DNA of 8,171 bases from Acidobacteriota bacterium (GCA_021789565.1 JAJYJL010000292.1:1-8171); one strand, 5' to 3'; numbered from the stretch's first letter, positions 1-7,263 are shown. Notes: generated by a model from the sequence alone, not told the origin. Numbers and translations: made by a program.

Positions 1-5
1 ACGAA

Positions 6-593
6 GTGGAGAATATCGCAAAAACTGTAACAGTATCCCTTCTGATTGGCCTGATGTGGCTGGCATCGCCCACGGCCCTCGCCCAGGAATCAAGCGCACC
101 CCAGTCGCTCGGCGAAATCGCCCGGCGATTGAAGGCAGAACGCGGAAAACAACTGCAAAAGCCCGTGGTCGTTTACACCAATGACAATCTGCCTAGACAT
201 GAATCGCTCGGAGTTGTCTCCGCGGATATGGAAGGGAATTCAGAAACAGAAGGGAAAACTGCGGGGAAGAATGCTCCTACAAGTGCCTCCCCTGCAGGGC
301 ATGGCGAAAAGTATTTTCGCTCAAAAGCTGAAAAGATCCGCTCTCAAATGGAATTTCACAAGCGACAACTTGCTGTCCTTCAACAGCAACTGGGGCTCGC
401 AAGGATGCAGTATTATCCGGACCCTCAAAAGGCTCTGGAACAGGAAAGCACGCCGGCGTTCCAAACCGATTTAAACAAGCTGCGCACCAAAATCTCTAAT
501 GCCGAGAAGGCGGTCTCTGACGATCAGAAAGCAATGGAAGAGTTGCAGGGTGAACTCCGGCGAGACGGCGGCGACCCAGGCTGGATCCGATAA
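6..593 (+). CDS. Secreted coiled-coil protein of unknown function (paralog 1)
   Basis: I do not recognise a named family. The 195-residue product begins at a GTG close to the window edge, so an upstream start cannot be excluded, although the Met-Glu-Asn-Ile-Ala-Lys n-region gives a complete Sec-type signal peptide. The hydrophobic core is at about residues 8-20 and a signal peptidase I site ALA|Q lies at 26/27. The mature protein opens with SLGEIARR (34-41), then VVVYTND (54-60), a low-complexity Ser/Thr/Gly/Lys linker (about 70-100), and a charged, Gln/Leu/Lys-rich helical region (about 102-187) with coiled-coil character, ending in GWIR. The gene just downstream has the same architecture and shared end motifs, so the two are tandem paralogs. 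The N-terminal style is one I associate with Acidobacteria exported proteins. The location is inferred to be periplasmic or extracellular and the function is unknown. Confidence 0.8.
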   Translation: MENIAKTVTVSLLIGLMWLASPTALAQESSAPQSLGEIARRLKAERGKQLQKPVVVYTNDNLPRHESLGVVSADMEGNSETEGKTAGKNAPTSASPAGHGEKYFRSKAEKIRSQMEFHKRQLAVLQQQLGLARMQYYPDPQKALEQESTPAFQTDLNKLRTKISNAEKAVSDDQKAMEELQGELRRDGGDPGWIR

Positions 594-645
594 TGAAATG
601 CCCTTCCCGAGTCTGCAAGCGGCCCCGGCCAAATCCATAGACGCA

Positions 646-1287
646 ATGATCAACCTTGCCTTCCGTGCAACGCTCTTTCTTCTGACGTTCGGCGCACTTC
701 TTCTACGATTCCCCGTAACTATTCCCGCTCAATCCCTTGGTGAAGTCGCGCGCCGATACCGCAAGGAACTCGAGGAACGAAAGAAGATGGGTGAAGTCCC
801 GGTCAAAGTTTTTACAAACGACGATATTGCCAGGATGCCTCCAGTCTCAATTGTGGGGCCTTCAGAGGGTCGGCCTCCTGAACCGGACACGAAACAAACC
901 ACGACAACACAACCACTCGGGACAACCGTCAGACAAGCGACCTCTGCGCCGACTTTGGCACAGCACGGGAAAACAGAAGAAAGCGCAAAGTCCAAAGAAT
1001 ACTGGCAGGCGAAATTCAAGGCTGCCCGTGCCGCGTTGGAGCAGGCCAAAGAAGAACAGACTCTGGTGGAAGATGAGATTCAGCTTCTCCAGATTCAGCA
1101 GGCAAGAGAACTGAACCCTGACCGCTCAAGAAAATTGAATAGCAAGATTGATGCTTCGACCATCGAGCTTGAAGCCAAACGCGCAACAACGCATAAAGCG
1201 CAGGCCGCACTGGATGAAATTGAGAAGGAATTCAAAAAGAGCGGAGCGCCCGAGAGTTGGATTCAGGACGATTCTAAGCGCGATTAG
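646..1287 (+). CDS. Secreted coiled-coil protein of unknown function (paralog 2)
   Basis: This is a 213-residue paralog of the preceding gene. From the ATG at 646 it has a short n-region ending in Arg7, a hydrophobic stretch at about 8-20 and a likely cleavage site IPA|Q (28/29). Then follow SLGEVARR (30-37), VKVFTNDD (53-60), a Pro/Thr-rich linker (about 65-108) and a long charged helical region (about 112-200) ending GAPESWIQ, which matches GGDPGWIR at the end of paralog 1. The frame is open back to 499 inside paralog 1. An ATG at 598, four bases after the upstream stop, would add 16 residues and suit translational coupling. I prefer 646 because it gives a normal-length signal peptide like its paralog. 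Neither start has a clear Shine-Dalgarno. The gene runs tail to tail with the methyltransferase gene 15 bp away. The function is unknown. Confidence 0.78.
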   Translation: MINLAFRATLFLLTFGALLLRFPVTIPAQSLGEVARRYRKELEERKKMGEVPVKVFTNDDIARMPPVSIVGPSEGRPPEPDTKQTTTTQPLGTTVRQATSAPTLAQHGKTEESAKSKEYWQAKFKAARAALEQAKEEQTLVEDEIQLLQIQQARELNPDRSRKLNSKIDASTIELEAKRATTHKAQAALDEIEKEFKKSGAPESWIQDDSKRD

Positions 1288-1297
1288 GCACACCTAA
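1284..1297. terminator. Small stem-loop between convergent genes (weak terminator candidate)
   Basis: TTAGG-CACA-CCTAA forms a 5-bp hairpin that includes the TAG stop of the + strand gene and fills most of the 15-bp gap to the convergent gene's stop. No U-tract follows on either strand, so a role in termination is only suggested by position. Confidence 0.2.
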
Positions 1298-1302
1298 CCA
1301 GC

Positions 1303-2061
1303 TCAGACTTTCTCACCCAAGTGCAAGGCCGCGACTCCGCCGGTAAAATTCCTGTAATGAACGCTGTTGAACCCCTCTTCCCGAAGCAGGCTTGCAAGCG
1401 CCTCCTGATCCGGAAAGCGTAACACCGAGTCAGGAAGATATTGGTATGGTCCCTGTACTCCTGAAATCCATGCGCCCAACCGCGGAAGAACCCGACGAAA
1501 ATAGGCACGGAACAGCGGGCCAAAAACCGGCCACGTGACATGCGAAAACTCCAGGATCGCCACCGTCCCACCGGGCCTCAGCACGCGCCTCATTTCCTGC
1601 ACGCCGCGCCTGTAATTCGCCAGGTTACGGAAGCCAAATGCAATGGTGAGCGCGTTAAGCGAAGAGTCTCGGAACGGAAGACGAAGGGTATCGGCCTCCA
1701 GGAAGACGGTGTTCGTGGAGAGGCTCGCCGATTTTTCGCGGGCCCGCTGCAGCATCGGGTGGCAGAAATCGGTCCCCAGCACTGCCCCCGCTGATGCCTT
1801 CCTCAGAGCCAGCGCCAGGTCCCCCGTACCGCAGCAAAGATCAGCCACAACAGAAGCAGGGTTGGCCAACACGGGCCTCAGCGCCTTGACCGTCGCTTGC
1901 CGCCATCGGATATCAAATCCAACCGAGAGCACATGGTTCAACAGATCGTAGCGTGGTGCGACGGCTGCAAACATGTTCCGCACAGCCGAAGCCGTGGCGT
2001 GCTCGTCCACGCCCTTTCCAATGGTTGTACCCTCTACCCTCTCGGGCTTTGCCTTAGCCAT
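1303..2061 (-). CDS. ubiE: Demethylmenaquinone / ubiquinone biosynthesis C-methyltransferase
   Basis: This is a SAM-dependent class I methyltransferase of the UbiE/MenG family, which C-methylates the quinone ring late in menaquinone (or ubiquinone) synthesis. It has 252 residues, close to the family norm. Visible signatures are YDLLN...S.G....WR (38-54), the SAM-binding motif DLCCGTGDLA (74-83), an acidic residue after strand 2 (D98), FGFRNLAN (142-149), the MRRVLRPGG segment (157-165), LEFS (170-173), YQYLPDSV (206-213) and the C-terminal FTGGVAALHLG (239-249). The His usual in the first signature is replaced by Asp. I chose the ATG at 2061 because GGAGG lies just upstream, though only 3 nt away, and because it gives the usual N-terminus. 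An in-frame ATG at 2106 would add 15 atypical residues. The start overlaps the aroB stop by 8 nt (ATGGCTAA), so translation is probably coupled. In an acidobacterium, menaquinone is the expected substrate (menG). Confidence 0.93.
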   Translation of the reverse strand: MAKAKPERVEGTTIGKGVDEHATASAVRNMFAAVAPRYDLLNHVLSVGFDIRWRQATVKALRPVLANPASVVADLCCGTGDLALALRKASAGAVLGTDFCHPMLQRAREKSASLSTNTVFLEADTLRLPFRDSSLNALTIAFGFRNLANYRRGVQEMRRVLRPGGTVAILEFSHVTWPVFGPLFRAYFRRVLPRLGAWISGVQGPYQYLPDSVLRFPDQEALASLLREEGFNSVHYRNFTGGVAALHLGEKV

Positions 2062-3142
2062 GCGCCTCCGATTCCTGCACGACGCGCAAGGCTTCCACGG
2101 CGGCATCCATGGGAACGTCGCGGACGATCCGGACCTTGCCGATCTTTTCCGGTACTACCCAATGGATCTGGCCTGCCACGGCTTTCTTGTCGCGCGGAAA
2201 GAGCTTCCGGATTTTTGCCAGCGACAGGTCACGGATGGAAGGCAGCGGCCCGATACGGCGGACGAGCGCCGAAATCCGATCTGCTTCCCTCGCATCCAGC
2301 ATCTTCAAGCGCACCCCCAGCTGCGCCGCGCACAGCAGACCCCAGCCCACAGCCTCACCATGAAGAAACCGCTTGTATCCCGTGGCTTCTTCCAGCGCGT
2401 GGCCAAAGGTGTGGCCCAGATTCAGCAGTCGCCGCAGGTCAGCCTCATGCTCGTCGCGATTGACGATATCCACTTTCACTTGCGCCGCGCGCGCCAGCAA
2501 ATCATCCAGGGCGCCATCCAATCCAGGACGCAGTCTGCCTGCGTTCTCTTCCATCAATGAAAACAGGTTTGGACCGGAGATCACGGCGTGCTTTGCAACC
2601 TCATAAAAACCGGAAAGGAACGCGCGGGGAGAAAGCGATTTCAGCACCACGGGATCGGCCAGCACCAGGCGCGGCGGTGCAAACGTCCCGATAAGATTCT
2701 TCATTTCGCCTACGTTGACAGCCGTTTTGCCTCCAATGGCACTGTCAACCTGTGCCACCACTGTGGTTGGTACTTGCACGTAATCGATCCCACGCATATA
2801 AGTGGACGCAACAAATCCGCCCAGATCACCCACCACGCCGCCGCCCAAAACTATCAGCAGCGAGCGCCGGTCGGCGCCTTTCTTCAGCAGCATTGCGGCA
2901 ACCTTCTCTGCCATTCGGATGCTCTTGGAATTCTCCCCCGAAGGAACAAATATCTCGCGCAACGCAATCAACTGGCTGGCTTTCAAAAACTTCGCCCCCC
3001 AACGTTTCCACAAAGAACGTTCCGTCAAAACAAACATGGAGGAGTAGTTCCGGTGCGGAAAACGATGAAACGCGCTCCACGCGGCGCGCCCGGCCACAAC
3101 CTGGTAATCAAAGTCGCAAGATTTCACTCTCAATAGTCGCAT
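2054..3142 (-). CDS. aroB: 3-dehydroquinate synthase
   Basis: AroB converts DAHP to 3-dehydroquinate, the second step of the shikimate pathway, in the cytoplasm, using NAD+ and a divalent metal (Zn2+ or Co2+). The 362 residues match the family length. Motifs in order are GGGVVGDLGGF (100-110), which binds NAD; PTT...QVDSAIGGKTAVN (125-143); NLIGTF (149-154); YEVAKH (180-185), with metal ligand E181; RRLLNLGHTFGHALEE (237-252), with H244; and HGEAVGWG (261-268), with H261. A conserved C-terminal DKK (318-320) is also present. The ATG at 3142 fits the normal AroB start. A GGAAGGA sequence lies about 14 nt upstream, rather far for a Shine-Dalgarno. It is the first gene of a two-gene operon with ubiE/menG and is transcribed divergently from nadB. 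Its end product chorismate can feed menaquinone synthesis, which gives the pair a plausible shared pathway. Confidence 0.96.
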   Translation of the reverse strand: MRLLRVKSCDFDYQVVAGRAAWSAFHRFPHRNYSSMFVLTERSLWKRWGAKFLKASQLIALREIFVPSGENSKSIRMAEKVAAMLLKKGADRRSLLIVLGGGVVGDLGGFVASTYMRGIDYVQVPTTVVAQVDSAIGGKTAVNVGEMKNLIGTFAPPRLVLADPVVLKSLSPRAFLSGFYEVAKHAVISGPNLFSLMEENAGRLRPGLDGALDDLLARAAQVKVDIVNRDEHEADLRRLLNLGHTFGHALEEATGYKRFLHGEAVGWGLLCAAQLGVRLKMLDAREADRISALVRRIGPLPSIRDLSLAKIRKLFPRDKKAVAGQIHWVVPEKIGKVRIVRDVPMDAAVEALRVVQESEAHG

Positions 3143-3401
3143 GAAACCACAATCAATCCTTCCCTGTCAGTAAGTGAAAACACATAGCATAACACCTGAA
3201 AGGGGGCAACTTCCTGCCTGGCGAACAATAGAATCGCACAGTTGCCCTTAGAAGCAACCGTCAAGGCACCTCAAGCTGGCCTGTTCAGACGGCCCCTGTG
3301 AAAAGATTATGCGAATATCCAGCTTGAATCTGTAATGTGCATGAACTTCGCATCTCACTGAATCTCCCGGCTACAGGTTGCGGGCACGCGTCGCCCCGCG
3401 T
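3143..3401. other. Divergent intergenic region between aroB and nadB
   Basis: This 259-bp spacer must carry the promoters for both aroB (-) and nadB (+). I found no near-consensus sigma-70 promoter on either strand. The best + strand candidate is TTCAGA and GATTAT with a 15-bp gap, about 90 bp before nadB, and it is weak. A 5-bp inverted repeat GTTGC/GCAAC with an 8-nt loop lies at 3241-3258. I see no riboswitch, tRNA or small ORF that I can support. Confidence 0.5.
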
Positions 3402-5069
3402 ATGATGATGATGAACCCTATGAGCGAGAAAAATGAGCATGTTGATTACCTCATCCTTGGCGCCGGCATTGCCGGTTTGCGCGCCGCCATTGAACTGGCC
3501 GGTGCTGCCCGCGTTCTGGTCCTGACCAAGGGCGAGATCTACGAATCGAGCACCGAGCACGCCCAGGGAGGCATTGCTGCGGCACTGGCAGAGGATGACG
3601 AAGTACGTCTCCATCTGCAGGACACCCTGCAAGCAGGCGACGGGCTCTGCCGCGAAGAAGCCGTGAAGGTCCTTGTGGAACAGGGCCCCCACGAAATCAG
3701 GAAGCTGATCGACTGGGGCATGGAGTTCGATCGCGAAGGCACCAAACTGGCCTTCACGCGTGAAGGCGCGCACAGCCGTTCCCGCGTTCTTCATGCTCAT
3801 GGAGATTCAACAGGCGCCCAGATTCTGCGGGCTCTGGTGGTCAAGGTCAAGACGCTTCCTTCCATTGAAATCCGGCCGCAAACTTTTGTAACCGATCTCC
3901 TCCTTGACGGCGCTCGGGTGGCCGGGGTCAATTACATCGATGCAAAAACATCGCGCCAGCGGTCGATCGAAGCCAATGGCGTGGTGCTGGCAACCGGCGG
4001 AATGGGGCAGGTTTACAAGGAAACCACAAACCCCGATGTTGCCTGCGGAGACGGTGTCGCCATTGCGTACCGGGCTGGCGGGTTGTTGAGCGATCTGGAG
4101 TTCATCCAGTTTCATCCGACTGCGCTTTATGCGAAGGGCGCGCCCCGCTTCCTGCTGTCGGAGGCGCTGCGGGGCGAGGGAGCCATCCTCAGAAACATTG
4201 ACCTGCACCGCTTTATGCCCCACTACAACGAGGCCGGGGAGCTTGCGCCGCGCGACATTGTCTCCCGGGCCATTGTCATGGAGATGCGGAAGACTGGCAG
4301 CGACTTCGTATATCTCGATCTGACCGGCCTGGATGAAAAACACGTCAAGAACCGCTTCCCCACGATCTACTCGACTTGCCTGCAATACGGTCTGGACATC
4401 ACCACCGATCTTCTGCCGGTCCGCCCTGCGGCGCACTACGCCATGGGCGGAGTTGCAACCGACCTCAATGGCAACACTTCCCTCGAAGGTCTTTATGCGG
4501 CGGGGGAAGTGGCGGCAACAGGAGTCCATGGCGCCAATCGCCTTGCTAGTAATTCCCTGCTTGAGGGCCTGGTTTACGGCGCTAGAGCAGGCGCCAGCGC
4601 CCGAAGGCATTCCTGCCATCAGCACTCCAATGCCCCAAGCACAGAGCCCGCGGCGAGCGCCGCTAAAGCCCGCCCAGGCGTGAAAAGCCATTCGCCAGCT
4701 TCCGGTCCCGATGTCGCACAGGTCGTGACGGACCTCCGGCAAATTCTGTGGGACAAGGTCGGAATCATTCGCGAGCAGGCAGGGCTTGCAAAAGCCGTGC
4801 ACCAACTTGAAGAACTCTCCATCGAAGAACCTGTTCCTCTTGAGCGGCAGAGGCACGAAGCCCGCAACATGCTGACCCTCGCGCGGCTGATTGCCTCCTC
4901 GGCGCTGGCCCGTAGAGAAAGCCGCGGCGCGCATTATCGCACCGATATTCCGTTCAAGGATGAGTCCACGCCTCCACGCCATTCGTTTGTCAGCAAAGGG
5001 TCAGCAGTTTCTTTTTCTCAAGATCTGCCGGCCGCATTCGGCGGAAAATCAGCCGCCACGCATAAGTAA
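3402..5069 (+). CDS. nadB: L-aspartate oxidase
   Basis: NadB is a cytoplasmic FAD enzyme that oxidises L-aspartate to iminoaspartate, the first step of de novo NAD synthesis. NadA then makes quinolinate, but no nadA is in the window. From the ATG at 3402 it has 555 residues, typical for the family. Visible are the Rossmann GAGIAG (20-25), SSTEHAQGGIAAAL (49-62), FTREGAHS (118-125), ATGGMGQVY (197-205), the active-site QFHPTAL (236-242), PRDIVSRA (283-290), RPAAHYAMGGV (341-351) and GEVAATGVHGANRLASNSLLEG (368-389). After an Ala/Ser/His-rich linker (about 400-430) comes the helical C-terminal domain shared with succinate dehydrogenase and fumarate reductase flavoproteins. The frame is open back to a TTG at 3378. 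There are four consecutive ATG codons at 3402-3413 and another at 3420, all without a clear Shine-Dalgarno, so the exact start is uncertain. NadB is favoured over SdhA/FrdA by its length and the STEHAQGG motif. Confidence 0.94.
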   Translation: MMMMNPMSEKNEHVDYLILGAGIAGLRAAIELAGAARVLVLTKGEIYESSTEHAQGGIAAALAEDDEVRLHLQDTLQAGDGLCREEAVKVLVEQGPHEIRKLIDWGMEFDREGTKLAFTREGAHSRSRVLHAHGDSTGAQILRALVVKVKTLPSIEIRPQTFVTDLLLDGARVAGVNYIDAKTSRQRSIEANGVVLATGGMGQVYKETTNPDVACGDGVAIAYRAGGLLSDLEFIQFHPTALYAKGAPRFLLSEALRGEGAILRNIDLHRFMPHYNEAGELAPRDIVSRAIVMEMRKTGSDFVYLDLTGLDEKHVKNRFPTIYSTCLQYGLDITTDLLPVRPAAHYAMGGVATDLNGNTSLEGLYAAGEVAATGVHGANRLASNSLLEGLVYGARAGASARRHSCHQHSNAPSTEPAASAAKARPGVKSHSPASGPDVAQVVTDLRQILWDKVGIIREQAGLAKAVHQLEELSIEEPVPLERQRHEARNMLTLARLIASSALARRESRGAHYRTDIPFKDESTPPRHSFVSKGSAVSFSQDLPAAFGGKSAATHK

Positions 5070-5134
5070 CGCCCGCTCCGTCACCAGGTCAAATGAAAAT
5101 TGAGCTTCAGGCACTCGATGAATCTCCACAACAC

Positions 5135-5147
5135 AGGAGTTTCTCCT
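5135..5147 (+). terminator. Weak hairpin downstream of nadB
   Basis: AGGAG-TTT-CTCCT is a 5-bp stem followed by CTTTG, located between the nadB stop and the convergent stop of the glutaminyl cyclase gene. The stem is short and the U-tract poor. It is listed only because no better terminator is visible in the 89-bp convergent gap. Confidence 0.2.
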
Positions 5148-5158
5148 CTTTGAAGGCA

Positions 5159-6094
5159 CTAATGCACGTGCGGTGAATTCTCCAGCTTTTCAAGGGTGGC
5201 CTTGACCACGCGCCCGACGATCGTCAGGCTGGAAGGGCTGCAATGCTGAACAATATCTTGCGCGGTGTGCCAGTAGCTGTTGTTGGGGCCATAATCCAGA
5301 TCAATCACATCCGCAGCCGATACACCTGCCTGCACAAAGGGAATGTGATCGTCATCGATGGCAACGGGCGACCTCAAAAAATAACTTGAGTAGCCCAGCC
5401 TGTCTGCTTCCTGAAAAATGATCTTGTTCAGCCATGCGGTGGAATTCTGGTCCCAGTGAATATCCAGGTGCGCGTCGCCGATCATGTCCACAAGAATCAT
5501 GGCGTCGATACGGCTTAATGTTCCGTCTGCGGTCAGTTTCTGCACCAGATGCCGGCTGCCGTAAGTACTGTCAGTATCGGTCCAATGCTGCAGCGCCTCT
5601 TCGCCGTCAAAGAAGACAATCCAGTAAGTCAGCTTGTGACGCGTTTGAGCCAGTTCACGGGCCAATTCCAGCACGAGCGCCGCGCTTGATCCGCCATCGT
5701 TGGCGCCCACAAAGCGGAAAGATTTCTCCAGCTTGGTATCGTAGTGCCCGGCAATCATGACGATGTGATTCGGTTCTGTGCCGGGAAGCTGGGCAATCAG
5801 ATTCACCATCGGAATGTTGCCGACGGGCGTCGCGCCCACAAAATGGTCCTGCACCACCTTGCAGCCTGCCTTTTCCAGTTGCCCGATGATCCATGCTCGG
5901 GAGGATTCGAGGGCCCTGGAGCCGACCGGCCGGGATCCGAAGGACACCAGATGCTGCAGATCGGCAAAGGCGCGGCTCCCATTGAAAGCGTATGGATCCG
6001 CCGCCTGGGCGCGCGAAGCGCTCGCCACGATCATTGGCATAAGACTGAATAGAAGAATCAGGTCTGGAAGCTTGCCGGCGCTACGCTTTCTCAT
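5159..6094 (-). CDS. Exported glutaminyl-peptide cyclotransferase (M28 family, animal-type)
   Basis: This enzyme is predicted to cyclise N-terminal Gln of exported proteins to pyroglutamate. It has 311 residues. The N-terminal MRKRSAGK, hydrophobic core at about 11-27 and AQA|A site (about 31/32) form a Sec-type signal peptide without a twin-Arg motif. The M28 fold shows GHYDTK (116-121), GANDGG (130-135), FFDGEEA (161-167), VDMIGD (202-207), DDDHIPF (247-253) and YWHTAQD (274-280). Inferred Zn ligands are D133, E166 and H276, with E165, D203 and D249 catalytic. Features shared with human QPCT rather than plain M28 aminopeptidases are the Trp after FFDGEEA (W171), YGSRHL (178-183), DDHIPF and the Trp-His pair (W275-H276). 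The start at 6094 has GGAAGA 6 nt upstream and overlaps the tatC end by 14 nt, so it is the third gene of the tat operon. An in-frame start at 6250 lies inside tatC and gives no signal peptide. A general M28 aminopeptidase is the alternative. Confidence 0.87.
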   Translation of the reverse strand: MRKRSAGKLPDLILLFSLMPMIVASASRAQAADPYAFNGSRAFADLQHLVSFGSRPVGSRALESSRAWIIGQLEKAGCKVVQDHFVGATPVGNIPMVNLIAQLPGTEPNHIVMIAGHYDTKLEKSFRFVGANDGGSSAALVLELARELAQTRHKLTYWIVFFDGEEALQHWTDTDSTYGSRHLVQKLTADGTLSRIDAMILVDMIGDAHLDIHWDQNSTAWLNKIIFQEADRLGYSSYFLRSPVAIDDDHIPFVQAGVSAADVIDLDYGPNNSYWHTAQDIVQHCSPSSLTIVGRVVKATLEKLENSPHVH

Positions 6095-6899
6095 GCCGTT
6101 TCTTCCAGTTTTTCCGGTAGTAGACGAGCCATGAGAGACCAATGCTGACAACGTACAAACCCACCAGCGGCATCCAGAACATGAACAGCGTGGTCCAGTC
6201 GGGCGTGGGAGCCAGCGCCGCCGCCACAACGGCTGTGATGATGACCGCATAGCGGATATTCTTGATCAGGAACTTCGGCGTGACAATTCCGAAAATTGAA
6301 AGAAGCAGGATGACAACCGGCAACTCAAAAACGACGCCGACACCCAGGATAATAGTCAGCGCCAGGCCCCAGTATTCATGGATGGTGATCATGGGCGTGA
6401 AGCGATGCCCGAATTCCAGCAGGAACCTGAGGGCCGCCGGGAAGGCAAAACGGTAGGCAAAAAATCCGCCTGTGAAAAACAGCCCGCTGGTCAAACCTAC
6501 AAACGGCCAGATGTACTTCTTTTCATGCCGGTAAAGGCCGGGAGAAATAAACAGCCACAACTGGAGCAGGATGTACGGCGCGGCCAGGAAGATACCGCCC
6601 ACGATTGACAGCTTGATATAGAGATTGAAGGGATCGACGGGGTTGGTGTAAACCAGCTTGTTCGCCATGTGCAGACTCTGGAGCGTGTCCGTCAGCGGTT
6701 TGGCGAGAAGGCCGTAGATGTTATCGGAAAAATAGAAACAGATTATGAAGCCGACGAATACGGAGATGGCGCTGCGGACCAGCCTTTGCCGAAGTTCCTC
6801 GAGGTGTTCGAGGAACGACATCTGCTTGCCGCTGAAATCGTCATCCTCGGGGCCCTGGTTCGGGTTCTTGCTGGGAGGGTTCTGAATAGTCGTAGCCAT
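6081..6899 (-). CDS. tatC: Sec-independent protein translocase subunit TatC
   Basis: TatC is the multispanning inner-membrane receptor for twin-arginine signal peptides and exports folded proteins with TatA/TatB. The 272 residues show the cytoplasmic signal-peptide-binding motif SFLEHLEELRQRL (28-40), six hydrophobic segments (about 42-57, 98-118, 132-155, 176-200, 215-230 and 238-259), SPGLYRHEKKY (119-129) with the conserved Glu126, FELPVV (191-196) with the conserved in-membrane Glu192, and APTPDWTTLFMFWMP (230-244). The first 26 residues are a polar, Asn/Pro/Asp-rich extension encoded within the 59-nt overlap with tatA. An internal ATG at 6821 would give a compact N-terminus starting MSFLEHL and remove the overlap, but it has no clear ribosome-binding site either. 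I keep 6899, with that start as the alternative. Glutaminyl cyclase follows directly, overlapping the last 14 nt. Confidence 0.96.
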   Translation of the reverse strand: MATTIQNPPSKNPNQGPEDDDFSGKQMSFLEHLEELRQRLVRSAISVFVGFIICFYFSDNIYGLLAKPLTDTLQSLHMANKLVYTNPVDPFNLYIKLSIVGGIFLAAPYILLQLWLFISPGLYRHEKKYIWPFVGLTSGLFFTGGFFAYRFAFPAALRFLLEFGHRFTPMITIHEYWGLALTIILGVGVVFELPVVILLLSIFGIVTPKFLIKNIRYAVIITAVVAAALAPTPDWTTLFMFWMPLVGLYVVSIGLSWLVYYRKNWKKRHEKA

Positions 6900-7263
6900 A
6901 CTCAGGAGCCGGCTCCAGACTGCCTTCGGACTGTTCGCTCAGCTTCGTCTCTTCAGGCTGACCGCTCAGTTCGTGCGTCTCTTCCGGGTGCTCGAAGCCT
7001 TCCTCTTCCAATTCTGTATAAGAGTGCGTTTCGTAAGGTTGCGTCTCGTGGTGGGAGTAATTGGAGTAACTCGTGTCCTCGTCCTTGCGATCGAGGTTCC
7101 GAATTTCCTCTTCCAGTGAGTTCTTCAGCTCGTTGGAGGCACGGCGCAGCTCCCCCATGCCTTTGCCGAGTATGCGCGCGATCTCCGGCAACTTCTTCGG
7201 CCCGAATAGAAGAAAGGCTATGAATAAGATAAAGCCTACTTCGGTAAACCCGCCACTGAACAA
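6841..7263 (-). CDS. tatA: Sec-independent protein translocase subunit TatA/TatB
   Basis: This is the pore-forming or partner subunit of the Tat translocase. From a TTG start the product is 140 residues: MFSGGFTEVG (1-10), a short transmembrane helix (about 8-20), the hinge FGPKKLPE (20-27) and an amphipathic helix with a Lys/Arg/Glu pattern (about 27-55). It ends in a long acidic tail (60-140) rich in Glu, Tyr, His and Pro with a small internal repeat (PEETHELSGQ, PEETKLSEQ). FGPKKLPE is TatA-like. The overall length and Glu8 are closer to TatB, so it may serve both roles as the only small subunit here. I chose the TTG at 7263 because GAGAGG sits 6 nt upstream and a strong promoter lies only about 20 bp upstream. 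The in-frame ATG at 7314 would fall upstream of that promoter. The last 59 nt overlap tatC. Confidence 0.92.
   Translation of the reverse strand: MFSGGFTEVGFILFIAFLLFGPKKLPEIARILGKGMGELRRASNELKNSLEEEIRNLDRKDEDTSYSNYSHHETQPYETHSYTELEEEGFEHPEETHELSGQPEETKLSEQSEGSLEPAPEYGYDYSEPSQQEPEPGPRG

Noticed and set aside
499..645. Longer start for the second secreted protein, overlapping the end of the first gene
   Set aside because: The extra N-terminal residues are basic, lie over the end of the upstream gene, and would bury the signal peptide. The ATG at 646 (or 598) gives the expected paralog-like N-terminus.
1897..2560. Open frames on the + strand opposite the ubiE start and aroB
   Set aside because: They are antisense to well-supported enzymes, and their Arg/Pro/Ser/His-rich translations show no domain and no convincing ribosome-binding site.
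3807..4982. A 391-codon open frame on the - strand opposite nadB
   Set aside because: It lies entirely antisense to a clear L-aspartate oxidase and has no recognisable motif. Long antisense frames are common opposite GC-rich coding sequence.
6095..6250. Longer start for the glutaminyl cyclase at 6250
   Set aside because: It overlaps tatC by 170 nt, adds an Arg/Trp/Cys-rich segment and hides a good signal peptide that begins at 6094 with a proper ribosome-binding site.
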